Shown piece after piece: positions 23,101 to 33,134 of a stretch of DNA of 64,000 bases. The translations under genes and the position numbers were made by a program. The notes under the pieces are model-generated. The model was given only the letters and a program-made list of their open reading frames with translations, did no database searches and was not told the DNA's origin. Within the stretch, counting starts at the first letter, position 1, and the number at the start of each line of letters is the position of its first letter. The DNA comes from Plantago major (Eukaryota; Streptophyta; Magnoliopsida; Lamiales; Plantaginaceae): assembly GCA_026545765.1 (NCBI GenBank), contig JAIFAC010000168.1, positions 92,464 through 156,463 of the forward strand, given 5' to 3'.

Positions 23101-23439
23101 GCGTGACATTAATCATGCCACCAAAAAAATCTAAAACTCCTAACAATTCTATACTACATATAAAAATGCAGGGAATTAATTTTGGTTTGACATAATATAA
23201 GTTACTTTAGTACTTCTTGTTAAGGTTTTAAAAGAAAGGGCAACCGCATTAACAAGAGGAAAAACACTTTGCACTATGAAAGATTCTAGAAGTACTACGT
23301 AACAGGGTTATAAAGTTTATTCACACTTCGGACGGCAATAATAAAAATCAACCAAAACGAAAAGAACACCATTGAGCACGCAGTTGACTAATAAATGGAG
23401 AATCATATAGTAAACGCCACATCTATTACGTACGTACGT
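20161..23439. other. AT-rich intergenic region
   Basis: No open frame with family support on either strand. It contains one member of a short TTCAG-rich dispersed repeat (20998-21116). Upstream elements of the DUF569 gene are expected at its left edge. Confidence 0.6.
20998..21116 (+). repeat. TTCAG-rich short dispersed repeat, copy 1
   Basis: Shares the ordered motifs TCTTCATCTTAAAACTCATT, a run of TTCAG units, and TTTTATACTACAATTCA with copies near 26372 and 61000. No terminal inverted repeats were found; class unknown. Confidence 0.55.
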
Positions 23440-24409
23440 ACCTTCTTCATAAGTGAGGAGAACCTCGGCGAAGGAGATGGCGAGGCTGCCCTGACATCAC
23501 CGATACCGGAGACCCCAATTCTGAAATCTGGTCATCCGAAACCGACGAGAAACTCTTTATCATCGACCAATAGTCCGTCACGGCCTCATCCTCCGGAACA
23601 TCCACCTCCTCCACATCCCACACCACCCAGCTGTTTGCCCCGTGCGGACTATCGTGTTACAGTGTTCTCCACGGTGGCGTTCCTCCGTTCGCCCGAAGAT
23701 AACTCCCACCATATGATTTCAGCTTCACCTAAAAACAAAATTAACCAAAATTCTGAGTTGTAAAAGAGTGTAAGATTAGTCCCATCTATATAAAACTATA
23801 GTCTTATACAATTAAAAAATTCCAGGTTCCTTCGTCTCATAACTCATACTAACATTTAAACAAAAAAAGTACTTCGTAATTAACAATAAAAAGAATAACA
23901 AATATATATGCACACAATCCAACTATTATATTCTTTTTTATATAGAATAATTGTCATAAAATATTTCCAAAATATTAATGTACTTTTATAGACATAAAAA
24001 TGTGAACAATAAACGTGACAACCATGTAAAATCACACATGAAAACAAAATTTCTGTGTAAATAAGGACACATAATAAAACAACGAACACTCACCAGAAAG
24101 CCATCTCGAATTGGTTGCCACCAATACTCAAATCTTTGATATTATCGTCAGAACTGGTGTCGCTTGAGTCACCTTGTGACCGGTCATACCAAGCAAAAAT
24201 GGTTCATCCGACGCTGTGAGGTAGCGGTTGTGGCAGCTTTTTAACCGGACGACATGTTCGTTCGTGTCGACCAATTCGACCAACCACCGTGCTCTCCTGG
24301 TGGTGCCATGGCGGCTCTGCCGTGTCGAGACCTGATCGTCGTCGGCGACCAAGTACTTGTTCAAGTGGCTCTTCAGCCTCACTGCCTTTGCTTTGCTGAA
24401 GAATTCCAT
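23440..24409 (-). pseudogene. Second DUF569 paralog, truncated and frame-broken
   Basis: Exon 1 (24409-24094) starts MEFFSKAKAVRLKSHLNKYL and continues with EHVVRLKSCHNRYLTASDEP and LLGMTGHKVTQ. Then the frame shifts before WWQPIRDGF at the exon end. Exon 2 (23728 to about 23440) gives VKLKSYGGSYLRANGGTPPW, after which one base is missing and a stop follows; the correct frame resumes with WVVWDVEEVDVPEDEA. A donor-like GTACGT follows at about 23440, but the C-terminal exon (the GRLIYYHIANE block of the neighbouring copy) was not found downstream. It is a tandem relative of the gene at 18205-19781, in the same orientation, but clearly older as the sequences differ throughout. Confidence 0.8.
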
Positions 24410-25286
24410 TTTTATTTACCAAAACTGTATAGAGTGTTTTAGTAAATTTAAGGAGGGGTGGGAGAAAAAGAGAGTGTTTGTCCTATGGTTCTTGGATTGT
24501 TTTTTTTTTATAAGTCCATATTGTTCTTGGATTGTTATTTTAAAGAATGGGTTGCATTTATTTTTGCTTTTTTAATTTATTTATTTTTGTAACTTGGTGC
24601 ACGTAAAGGGTTGAATGAGTTTGTGGGTAAAGACTAAAAGCAGGGTGAGTGTTGTTGTCGTAATGGAGATGAAATTTCCAGGATAATACAATTGTTGACG
24701 ATGACTTGTTAACTGGGGTTTGAAAGAGAAACCTGGTGTTTTGTACTTTTAAAGTGTGGCTTTGATATTATGACTTAAGACTTAAGAGTCATTATATCTA
24801 AGGATACGGATGATTAACTATGGAATCAGAGAATTAGTATTATTAATCACTTTCTCTATTTAATTTCATATATGTCTATGCTATATTGAGTTGATTCATG
24901 ATTTCATGATTATTGCTATGTTTATCTTATAAAAAATTTATTGGTGAAAAGATGGATGATAAAACAATCATTTAATGTAAACTATTGAAGAGTAAATTTT
25001 TACTATATGTGTAATGCCCCGACCCTTTGAATCGATGCAGATCATGGATATCTCCGATATGATATGCTGGCCCTAGTACCAACACATGGAACACAATTAA
25101 TTTCTTTAATTTCATGAATAATTTTGTGTGTAGGTGAATATGCATGAATTTGAGTTTTGAGCCAAATGGATCTCAAACTGTGGGTTAAGTAACATAAAGT
25201 ATTGTGTGAGAGACAGTTTTTACGTGATTTAAAAAATGATCGACCTATTTTTGTAGTTATTTTTATTGTACACGATCTCCCAAGAT
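24410..25286. other. AT-rich stretch downstream of the DUF569 paralog start
   Basis: No gene recognised. TGTAATGCCCCGACCC at 25011-25026 looks like the start of a gypsy-type LTR, but no partner end was found. Confidence 0.45.
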
Positions 25287-25291
25287 ACTTA
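25287..25291. repeat. Target-site duplication ACTTA (left)
   Basis: ACTTA occurs directly before the LTR at 25287-25291 and directly after it at 26358-26362. Confidence 0.75.
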
Positions 25292-26357
25292 TGTGACAAC
25301 TAAAGTTGCTCAAATTATAATTTTATTGATCTTGATAATGCGGGTACAAATCTCTATTCTAATCCTCTGATTCTAGTCTTCTAAAGCGGTGAACTTGAAT
25401 CTTCAAATTCTTCGTTTTAGGGTATTTGACTTCAAAGTCGGAAAAGCATCAATTCGAGGGCTTATTTGGCTTGATCTCGGATCGAATTGTGAACTTGAGA
25501 GTGTTTGAGGCGAACGATGACGAACTTGTTAAGATCTTGATGAACTTCACGAAGAACGCTTCCAGATCGTCGCAGGATTTGGCATTTGATCTTCTTTAGA
25601 GGAAGTTTGGCCTTGGAGAAACGTTTCTCCAAGGGCTTTTCGGCTTGATCTTGGATCTAACGCGGATTTTTTGCGAAGAACTTCAAGAATGTTGATCGGG
25701 CTTCATCAGGGCTTTTGGATTTGATCTTCCTTTGGCAGCGGTTGATCTTCCAATAACATTTATACAAGTGCGCATGGGCTTCTTCTTAGATCAAACGGTG
25801 ACTTCTCTTCGATTTCCGGATGAACTTCTTGAATGCTTGCTCGAACTTCAAGGCGGATCTTGAGAGAAGGATGAGAGGATTTGCTCTGGCTCTGGAACTT
25901 ATGATCTTCACTCATGATCTCTGCCTTCTGGCCTCTAGCCTTCTGATTTTGGTGCAAAATGAGCTCATTATATAGGGGTGGGGAAAATAGAATGATCAAA
26001 TCCTATTGGTTGAGCCAAGATCACTTTTACGACGCCAAGACAATCATATCGGCTCAATTGTGTCTTTCCTTATCATAATTTTAAGTAAAAGAATGCATTT
26101 TGACATCATTCTTCTAATTTGGCGGTATTTGATCGCTTAGAACTATTCAATTTCCACATAATTTTGTAATGTGAAATAATCGAAGATGCTCCATATTTTC
26201 CACGTGGCACAATTTGATAGATCATAAATGGAGCGTATTAAAATCAATTAAAATTATCATACTATTTTGAAATAAAATTTGGTAAAATTCCAATTAAATA
26301 CGGTAAATTAAATTTAATAATTTTAATAATTTATTCGATACATTTTGTGTGTCTACA
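25292..26357 (-). mobile_element. Solo LTR
   Basis: 1066 bp bounded by TGTGACAAC and GTGTCTACA (TG...CA) and flanked by perfect 5-bp duplications ACTTA. On the minus strand a TATA-like CTATATAATG lies near 25968-25977, and an AATAAA-type signal precedes the far end near 25320. No internal coding region or partner LTR is present, so it is best read as the remnant of LTR-LTR recombination. The superfamily is undetermined. Confidence 0.8.
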
Positions 26358-26371
26358 ACTTAGCTCGTTTT

Positions 26372-26440
26372 CCAGAACTAAAAACTCATTCACCAGCCTG
26401 GGCATTCGCTAGTTATATTTTATACTACAACTCGCCTGGC
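26372..26440 (+). repeat. TTCAG-family short dispersed repeat, copy 2 (diverged)
   Basis: AACTAAAAACTCATT and GTTATATTTTATACTACAAC match the copy at 20998-21116 in the same order; the TTCAG run between them is mostly lost. Confidence 0.5.
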
Positions 26441-26497
26441 CTACCAATTCAAATAAAATTGCTTGAAGAGAATGTAGCCTTACTCGTTTACTTAGTA

Positions 26498-26727
26498 CTC
26501 CCTCCATTCCAGAGAAAGTGTTACAATTTGGATTTGCACCAATTTTAAGAAAAAGTAGAAAGTACAAGTGGCCCCCCGATTACTAGAGATTAACTGAGTG
26601 GCATATTGTAATAAAAGTGAAAGGTAGGGAGTTTTATTATTTAACTAGTTTCCATAAATGGAAATTGTAACACTTTTAAATAAACGTAAAATGGAAAAGA
26701 ATACTTTCTCCTAAAATGGATGGAGTG
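26498..26727. mobile_element. Stowaway-like MITE
   Basis: 230 bp, flanked by TA on both sides (26496-26497 and 26728-26729). Terminal repeats are CTCCCTCCATTCCAGAGAAA at the left and, inverted, CACTCCATCCATTTTAGGAG at the right. Confidence 0.85.
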
Positions 26728-27083
26728 TATTCCAACTATTGTTAGTAGTTAAGTTTGAGTTTATGCACAACTATACTATATATGCAGAGGTATTTTTTAT
26801 AAACTTTTCCTAATTAATTATACTAGTTCTTAGTTCTATTTGTTTGCATTGATCTATGATTAAACTCAAATTTGCAAGTTAATTATGAACCAGATATTAG
26901 AATTACTGAATTAGAACGACAAACAGAAACAACATAAAGGAAAGCTGCAAATAGGCCAGATACGGAATAATATACTTGCATTCAAATTGATTTTTTTTTC
27001 TGAATCAAATTGAATCAAATTACATGCTTTTTCTAATTAAAGACAAATCAAAAAATACAGTATCAATCTAATGTATCTTGTAA

Positions 27084-27250
27084 CTAACTATTGATCCATG
27101 GCATCTCAAATCTACAAACGGGACAATAGTGACTTGTATTGAGCCACTTCTCAATGCAATCTTCATGAAACGGAAGTGCATCAGGCATCAAAACAAAGAT
27201 CAGAATCTTCGTAAAGTTCTTCCAAACAGATCACAGCTTTGATCGTAACC
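27084..27250 (-). pseudogene. RING-H2 remnant, short copy (R1)
   Basis: The minus strand encodes HEDCIEKWLNTSHYCPVCRF-type sequence ending with FEMPWINS and a stop at 27084, the C-terminal half of a RING-H2 finger. It is cut off near 27250, where it runs into a Harbinger end. Three longer copies lie at 28626, 48490 and 53843. No start or first cysteine pair is present, so it is not functional. Confidence 0.7.
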
Positions 27251-27273
27251 TTCAGCCTCATGACTGTTTTTTT

Positions 27274-27295
27274 CCCACGCCCATAGTGGGCGGTC
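27274..27295. mobile_element. Detached right end of the Harbinger element
   Basis: CCCATAGTGGGCGGTC plus the flank TCAATTTCACCTTTTGACGG is the same as at 47671-47707. The rest of the element is missing, so this is a duplicated junction fragment and not a separate insertion. Confidence 0.75.
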
Positions 27296-27346
27296 TCAAT
27301 TTCACCTTTTGACGGTTTTGCAACTGGCCAAAACGAGTCGCCTCGC

Positions 27347-27382
27347 AAAGTCTCTTGCGATACGGTATTTAGATAATTTATT
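27347..27382. mobile_element. Foldback MITE, left end only (cut by LTR)
   Basis: AAGTCTCTTGCGATACGG and following bases equal the left end of the MITE at 47792-48039, and are interrupted by the copia LTR that starts at 27383. Confidence 0.65.
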
Positions 27383-28461
27383 TGTTAGAACTGTAGGACC
27401 GGTACTTCTGGACAGTTTGGAACGATGTTGACCATTAATGTTGAGTCAACACCGTTAAGACAACAAAGGAATGTTGTTCAACTAAACTACGCATTTACAA
27501 GAATCGTGATCGACACAACTCGTAGAAGTGCAAATGAATAAAATCAAGACAAATTAATCAAGCGGTATAAAAGATACCGACGGTGTCAGAGGCTAAATTT
27601 CTACTAGATATAAAAAGTAGAATTACAAAGAAGTTTAAATCAATCACGCATTGATTAAACTTACGGAAAACTAGACCTAGAACAGACAAGAAAAACCTAT
27701 TCTAGTTCAATGATACTAGAGTAATTCTCAATCTTTAGAGAACACTCACAAGTAACACCGAAATAAAAGTCTAGTAAAGTAAGACGCCACAAACTAAATA
27801 TTCTGAAGAGATGTTCTTCAAAGGCGTCGTCTTGCAAAGGGCTCCTTCTTGTGTATATAATGTTTAGTCGAACCAGAAGAAGAACATCCTAGTAAACGCA
27901 AGAAAACAATCTCTCAATATAATATCAATTCAAGCTCACGAGATTCGCTTTCTTGCAATGTTTCTTCTTGTATATATAGTTGTGGGCTATTCTCTTCCTT
28001 TTTCTTTTCTTCACAAAAGACGCCTGCATGCTCTCTTATTTTTGGCCGCCTCTTTCTCTTTTCCTTCTAGCGCCTTTGCCTTCCTTTTTCTTTCCTCGCC
28101 CAAAGATTGTAGCATTAGGAAATTTACCTTGAATAAATCTCTTCAAGATCTTTTATTACGTAGTCTCCAAGTTCCATCAACTTCTTTCCTTAATCCAAGT
28201 CCCAAGAGAATCAGGTTCCCCCCTTATGCTTTCAACGCCAGTTTCTTTTCTTCTTCTTCACGTTGGTTTCTGATTCTTCCAGATTTTTCAGATCTTTTCC
28301 TTAAGGCCCAAAACCACCAAGTCCAGTCCATTCCCATATGTTGTAGCCCAACTTGTTATTCCTACAAAATATCCATAGAAAAACAACTACAATTGTTGAA
28401 CCGGTTAATTAAACGAATAAAGGCCGAATTAATAAAACAAGTGCAATAAATCGCACTTTCA
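27383..28461 (-). mobile_element. Copia LTR, copy A, with polypurine side
   Basis: 1079 bp starting TGTTAGAACTGTAGGACC and ending CGCACTTTCA, similar to 52628-53677. On its right side the minus strand reads AAGGGGAGAT, a polypurine tract, so this is the 3' LTR of a minus-strand element whose last internal 160 bp are kept at 28462-28620. Open frames within it are not coding. Confidence 0.85.
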
Positions 28462-28620
28462 ATCTCCCCTTAATTCTGCATTTCTTCACAAAACCGTAAC
28501 AAGTAGTTAGTAGGAAGAACAAGACAATATCAAACAACTCCCCTTACTCCAAGAACTCCCCTTATCACAAAATACCAAGAGTTCAATCGAACAAAAATAT
28601 AGTATCAATCTTATGTATCA
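28462..28620 (-). mobile_element. Copia internal 3' end fragment
   Basis: Polypurine tract (minus-strand AAGGGGAGAT, 28462-28471) and about 150 bp of non-coding internal sequence between LTR and RING remnant; repeated at 53678-53830. Confidence 0.6.
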
Positions 28621-28625
28621 TGTAA

Positions 28626-29375
28626 CTAACTACCGATCCATGGCATCTCAAATCTACAACGGGCAATAGTGACTTGTATCGAGCCACTTCTCAATGCAAT
28701 CTTCATGAACGGCGTAACAGGCATCAAAACAAAGATCGTAACCTTCAGAAGTTCTTCCAAACCGATCACACGCTTTGATCAATCTTGATTTACCTTCTCG
28801 CTTCATCAATTGATGGAGTTGTTTGTAAGGTGAACCATCATACATGGAGCAACATAATCAATTTCCTCCTCCTCCTCTTCTTCTTCTCCAAAAGCTTTCT
28901 TCTAGAGAACTGATAATGAGAGTGTATCAAAGAAACATCAAAGTCCAACCTAAGGAAATTGTGACCATCTTGAAGTGTGACATACTCTCTTGATGCACAT
29001 TTAATTATGTAATCCGACAACCCATTAGCAAAATCTTCAAATAAGTGGAGACACCCACTCATCTCCTTTTTTACTTCTTCATGTCGCTTGGTATATCATC
29101 TAGTTTCCGCATCAATCGTAAGATAGGACATGTATTCAAACAATAATACATCGTTGATGAGTCATTACGACCGTGGTCGAAACACGAGGTAATTCATTTA
29201 CCAATTCCTTTGTACCAAAGGATAATATCGACAGCACTTGGAAGCATCAATGTCTTCGTCCTCGAAGATCTTGCATGTGAGTTGCATTGTTACATCTTCT
29301 TCGCAATCTTCATAATCCGCCATGGACCAATCGCAAGAACTCAAGAGATTCTCGAGGTAGAGACGACGACACCAT
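28626..29375 (-). pseudogene. RING-H2 finger gene remnant, copy R2
   Basis: From an ATG at 29375 the minus strand reads MVSSSLPRESLEFL, then (other frame) MADYEDCEEDVTMQL, IFEDEDIDASKC, the 28838-29062 segment MSGCLHLFEDFANGLSDYII with LQDGHNFLRLDFDVSL, and finally ACDRFGRTSEGYDLCFDA and HEDCIEKWLDTSHYCP. The last part is the RING-H2 core typical of plant ubiquitin ligases. Several one- and two-base breaks, each in a different place from those in copies R3 and R4, prevent one reading frame. Together the copies suggest an intronless gene of about 240 residues. Its substrate is unknown. Confidence 0.75.
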
Positions 29376-30430
29376 GACTTAAACCAAAATAATTGATCGT
29401 ACGTGTTTCAGGTAAATAATCTTGATGTATAGAGTTGAGATGTATGGGATGTAACGTGGATATATCATTCTTAAATAAAGCTCATGTTACCATAATTAAG
29501 AACTTGATCAAGTAATATTCCTTATCTACGAGGTATTGTATTGATTAATGACAGATCTAACATAATCTCCGTGAGAAAGATTCCCAGGCCCAATTGCAAT
29601 CCCAAGCCCAGGCCCAATGTGAAGATAAAATTAAGACTCGGGGATAGAATCAATATCCGCTTTAATTAAGTAGGCAATGTGATCGTGTTTAGTTTGCAAT
29701 TTTAATGGAGCGAACAATACCCATTTTAATCATACTATCTACAAATCAATTAAATTTTCTCTCTCCACCTACTCTTTTTCTATCACTTTATTTTTTCATT
29801 TATTATAACAAAACTCTAAATCACAAAGTCTCATGAGAGACGATCTATATATAACTTATCTGTAAACTATTCAGCCATCAATAAAACCAATCATGTTATT
29901 AATCAAAACGCCTACGTTGTTAATGAAATAAGTATTGCATCGTAATATGAAAAAAACATTAATATCGAGAGATAGATGTTTTGATTAATAATATCGCGAT
30001 TTTCGACAACGTAGGTCCGCCTCAGATAAATTATATAGATAACGTCTCTCAGGAGACTTACTCTACTTAAATCAATAAAATAACATTAAAACTAATCAAA
30101 TAATCTTAAAACATATTACACATATCACTTCACTCTTACACACCATATATAACAAGCCTAAAAAAACCTACAAAATTTTAACTATAGTCCAAACACAAAT
30201 TTTCACGACTCAATTAAATTTTAGTTATTATTCATCAGTTATACCTTAATTAAAATTCGCTCAATCAAGTTCCGTGCCAACCGTAAAAACGGAGGGAATT
30301 TAGTAGTTATTGGATAAGTCAGGTACCTTTCTGCAATTTACCGGTCAGAACTCAAAAGTAGTAGTAAAAGGTATGGTCGTTTTATCCCAACCATATTCAC
30401 AGCATAATCAAAGCGAAAATGAAAAGGATG
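29376..30430. other. Spacer between RING remnant and GTE promoter, copy A
   Basis: Contains the foldback MITE (29826-30059). The same spacer follows the RING copies at 49250-50240 and 54595-55640. No open frame of note. Confidence 0.7.
29826..30059. mobile_element. Foldback MITE with long terminal inverted repeats
   Basis: Left end AAGTCTCATGAGAGACG; right end, inverted, AAGTCTCCTGAGAGACG. The inverted homology extends about 45 bp and the interior is also partly palindromic around ATTAATCAAAACG/CGTTTTGATTAAT-like sequence. Related copies: 47792, 49740, 55050 and 63871. Superfamily not determined. Confidence 0.8.
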
Positions 30431-33127
30431 AAGATTGATCAGAATTAAAGGAAAAAAGGAGTTTCAGAAGTTTGTTTTCTGCAATTTTTCCGGTTACCGT
30501 AGAGACAGTAGTCTGGTGCTGTTTTCAGCTAGGTAAGACTCAATTTCTCTGCTCCTTTTTTTGCTTTTCTTTTTCAATTTTTTTAAAATCAAATCTGGAA
30601 AAAAGGGTTCTGCAAGTAGCACTGACTGTTATAGAATGGTTGTACGAATGGATTACTTTGAGTTTTTGGGTTTAATTTTTTTGTTTGGCAGATTTTTGAT
30701 CCGATTTTAGTCCAGGGTTTGTTTGAATATGTACTGTTTTTGTTTAAGTTATTAGCTTTTCTAGCTTTTGTTCGTGATTAGGGTTTGTGCCACTTGTCAT
30801 TGTTAATTCTGATATGGGTGAAAAGTAACAACCGACGAATGCGAAAGTAATTGATTGTTGGGATAATAAGCATGGGGAATTTTAGTTTTAGCAGCTAGTG
30901 AATGCTGGTTGAATTCATCTATTTCTTATAGAGTAGAAGCTTTCAGGATAATGTGGACTGGAGTATATCAATATCTCGTATAATAGAAATGTTGAATTGC
31001 TGAAAGATGATGGTGAGTTAAATTAATTTTCCTGCAATCGGAGACAGCCATTATGCATTTAGTTCTGGGAAAATGTTGATGCTTTTGCGTGCTTATGTGC
31101 ACCTGGTGGATTTTTTTTGTCTTTTATGGTTGATTGTTTGGCTATATACAATAATACTACTAAACATGGATGTGTGGGGATTAGTGCGAAATTGGAAAGG
31201 ATGGTTACAAATGGTATCTGAGAACTAGGTTATTATAACCAGAAACCGTGATTGTCAAATTGTGCTGTTTTCACGAACTATTTCTTCATTGGTATCAATA
31301 GTCCATTGTTGGAGATTTAACACTTCCAGTGTGATGTTTGAGTTCTGATGATTGTCTATAGTTTGTGTTTGGCGGAGTGATGGCAGAGAACATTCTTCCA
31401 TTGAGTTTGATGATATCGTGCAAAGTGTATGATTTTTTATAAAACCGAGGATGGTACTTTCTCCGGCTATCTTCATTTGTTGTTATTTACCTGCAAACTG
31501 GTTCGTTTAATTGCTACCACATTGTTTTAGCCTGCCAGTTTGCATTACTTAAGAGACCATAATGCTTATGCTGTCATCAATTTTTCTTTTATCTCAGTTG
31601 CTGGTCCAAAATTGATTTTGATAAGTACATTTATTTATTTCCGTTTCTCTTATTGTTCTTGATTTTAAAGTACTTCACCAAATACTGTATCTTATCAAAA
31701 TCTTTCTGGTAAAGAAGAGAGGATGCGAAGGAGGGTGCTAAACCATGGATAAACGAGGGAATAACCAAAAATTAGAGAGGAAGAAAGACGATTAGTAGTA
31801 TAAAAGATAATTATCTCTGGATAAGCTATGTCGAGAAGCATCATAGTGTTGGGACTGATGCCACATATAGGATTTTGAATGGCTAGGAACTCAAATTCCT
31901 CTTTGAAGTTTTTAGCCATTAAATTACTAGAAAACATTCTTATTTATGTCACATAGAGCTAAGACTCTTTATTTAGGATGCAGATGCACAGTGCATAGGG
32001 ATGTATGTATTTCACCAAACACATCTTGAGAGCCACACTGGAGCGCATGCTTTTGGCTTTTACACAAGGGTGTATGTCGTGTTGATAAGTATGGGTGGAA
32101 GAGTAAACTAACTACATGCAGGCAAGGTTAAAGTTAGCGGGTTGGATCATAGCTTTATTACGCTTAAACTGAAAAGCAAGATAAGGACAAACAACATTTA
32201 TGATTACCTTAATCAAAACATCAAATATAGAAATAATAACAGAATACAACTGTTTCATGCACATGTGGTAATTGCTAATTTATTGCTACCTCCGTTCTGT
32301 TGGGTTGTATTGTATGCGCTTGCTTTTGATCATTTTTTAAGGTGGGTTTGTGGGATAATATATAGTATTATATGTACATGTAGGACATTCTTCCCATTTA
32401 TTTTGAGTAGTTTGGAGCATTTTCAATTATGTTAGGCGGTACCTTTTAATTTGAAGAAGAACTTACCGGGTCAAATGTATGGAATTGATGGAACGGGCAA
32501 AAATGGAATACATATACAATCAAACAAAATGGAAGGAGTATATTTATTGAGCATTTATTTGCAATCTACCCCACCTAGCCCAACCGATTTCATCTACCTT
32601 TTTTCAAATTTTCGACCCAAAACATATTTATGTATGGATTGTCACTGGATTTCTGAAGAGCCTTTGGAAATAGAAGGCTATATTGTGATTCCTGTAGGGA
32701 AACAGAAGCACAACGTTTGAGTGTGACATCTGAATAAAGAAAAATTTGACTCAGAATAATTAGCAAATGTTCAGTCACAATGTACAGCAAATAGACGAGT
32801 TAAATGAAATAGTATAATTCGGTGCATGTTATAATCATTAACTTCTTGTTTTTGAGCTGTTATTTGTTCACCTTGATTTTTAGCTTGAATATTCAGCCTT
32901 TTTTTCCTCCAAATTTTAGAAGGCCTTGTCACTCTGTATTGTCAATGGGAATAGGCTTGTTGCAGTATCGAGTCATAATTAATTCATATGATATAACTGT
33001 AAAACCAGAACTTTTTTTTTTTTTTAATTTCATTGTGGAATTTGGATTTGATTTCCGCTCACTGCATTCCTGAACTGTTAACCATTATGTTGCAGATGGA
33101 TATTGCAAATGGGTTGGTGCTTGATAA
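30430..33127 (+). pseudogene. Truncated copy of GTE promoter, leader exon, intron and first ten codons
   Basis: Nearly identical to 55650-58829. The leader exon ends at a GT donor (30533) and the intron runs to the AG before an ATG at 33096. The coding part stops being GTE after MDIANGLVLD and runs into KFR and the PPR start codon at 33135, in frame. The intron contains a Stowaway-like MITE (32289-32538) and lacks a 470-bp segment present in the other copy (57861-58333). Promoter, donor and acceptor are all present, so transcription of the downstream PPR copy from this promoter is possible but unproven. Confidence 0.85.
32289..32538. mobile_element. Stowaway-like MITE in GTE leader intron, copy A
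   Basis: Starts CCTCCGTTCTGTTGGGTTG after TA and ends AATGGAAGGAG before TA; ends are imperfect inverted repeats. Same element at 57521-57773. Confidence 0.65.
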
Positions 33128-33134
33128 ATTCAGA

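Larger units (their letters stand above)
27383..33127. repeat. Duplicated block, copy A (LTR + RING + MITE + GTE 5' region)
   Basis: Colinear with 52628-58829: the same LTR, internal fragment, RING remnant, MITE, leader exon, leader intron and first codons of the GTE gene. It breaks off in the tenth codon of GTE, where the PPR block begins. Confidence 0.9.

Noticed and set aside
25011..25026. TGTAATGCCCCGACCC as a gypsy LTR start
   Set aside because: No matching end, partner LTR, primer site or target duplication within reach.
27958..28449. 163-codon plus-strand open frame
   Set aside because: It lies wholly inside the copia LTR, has a composition of F, S and L expected from a pyrimidine-rich strand, and the matching LTR at 52628-53677 does not keep the frame.
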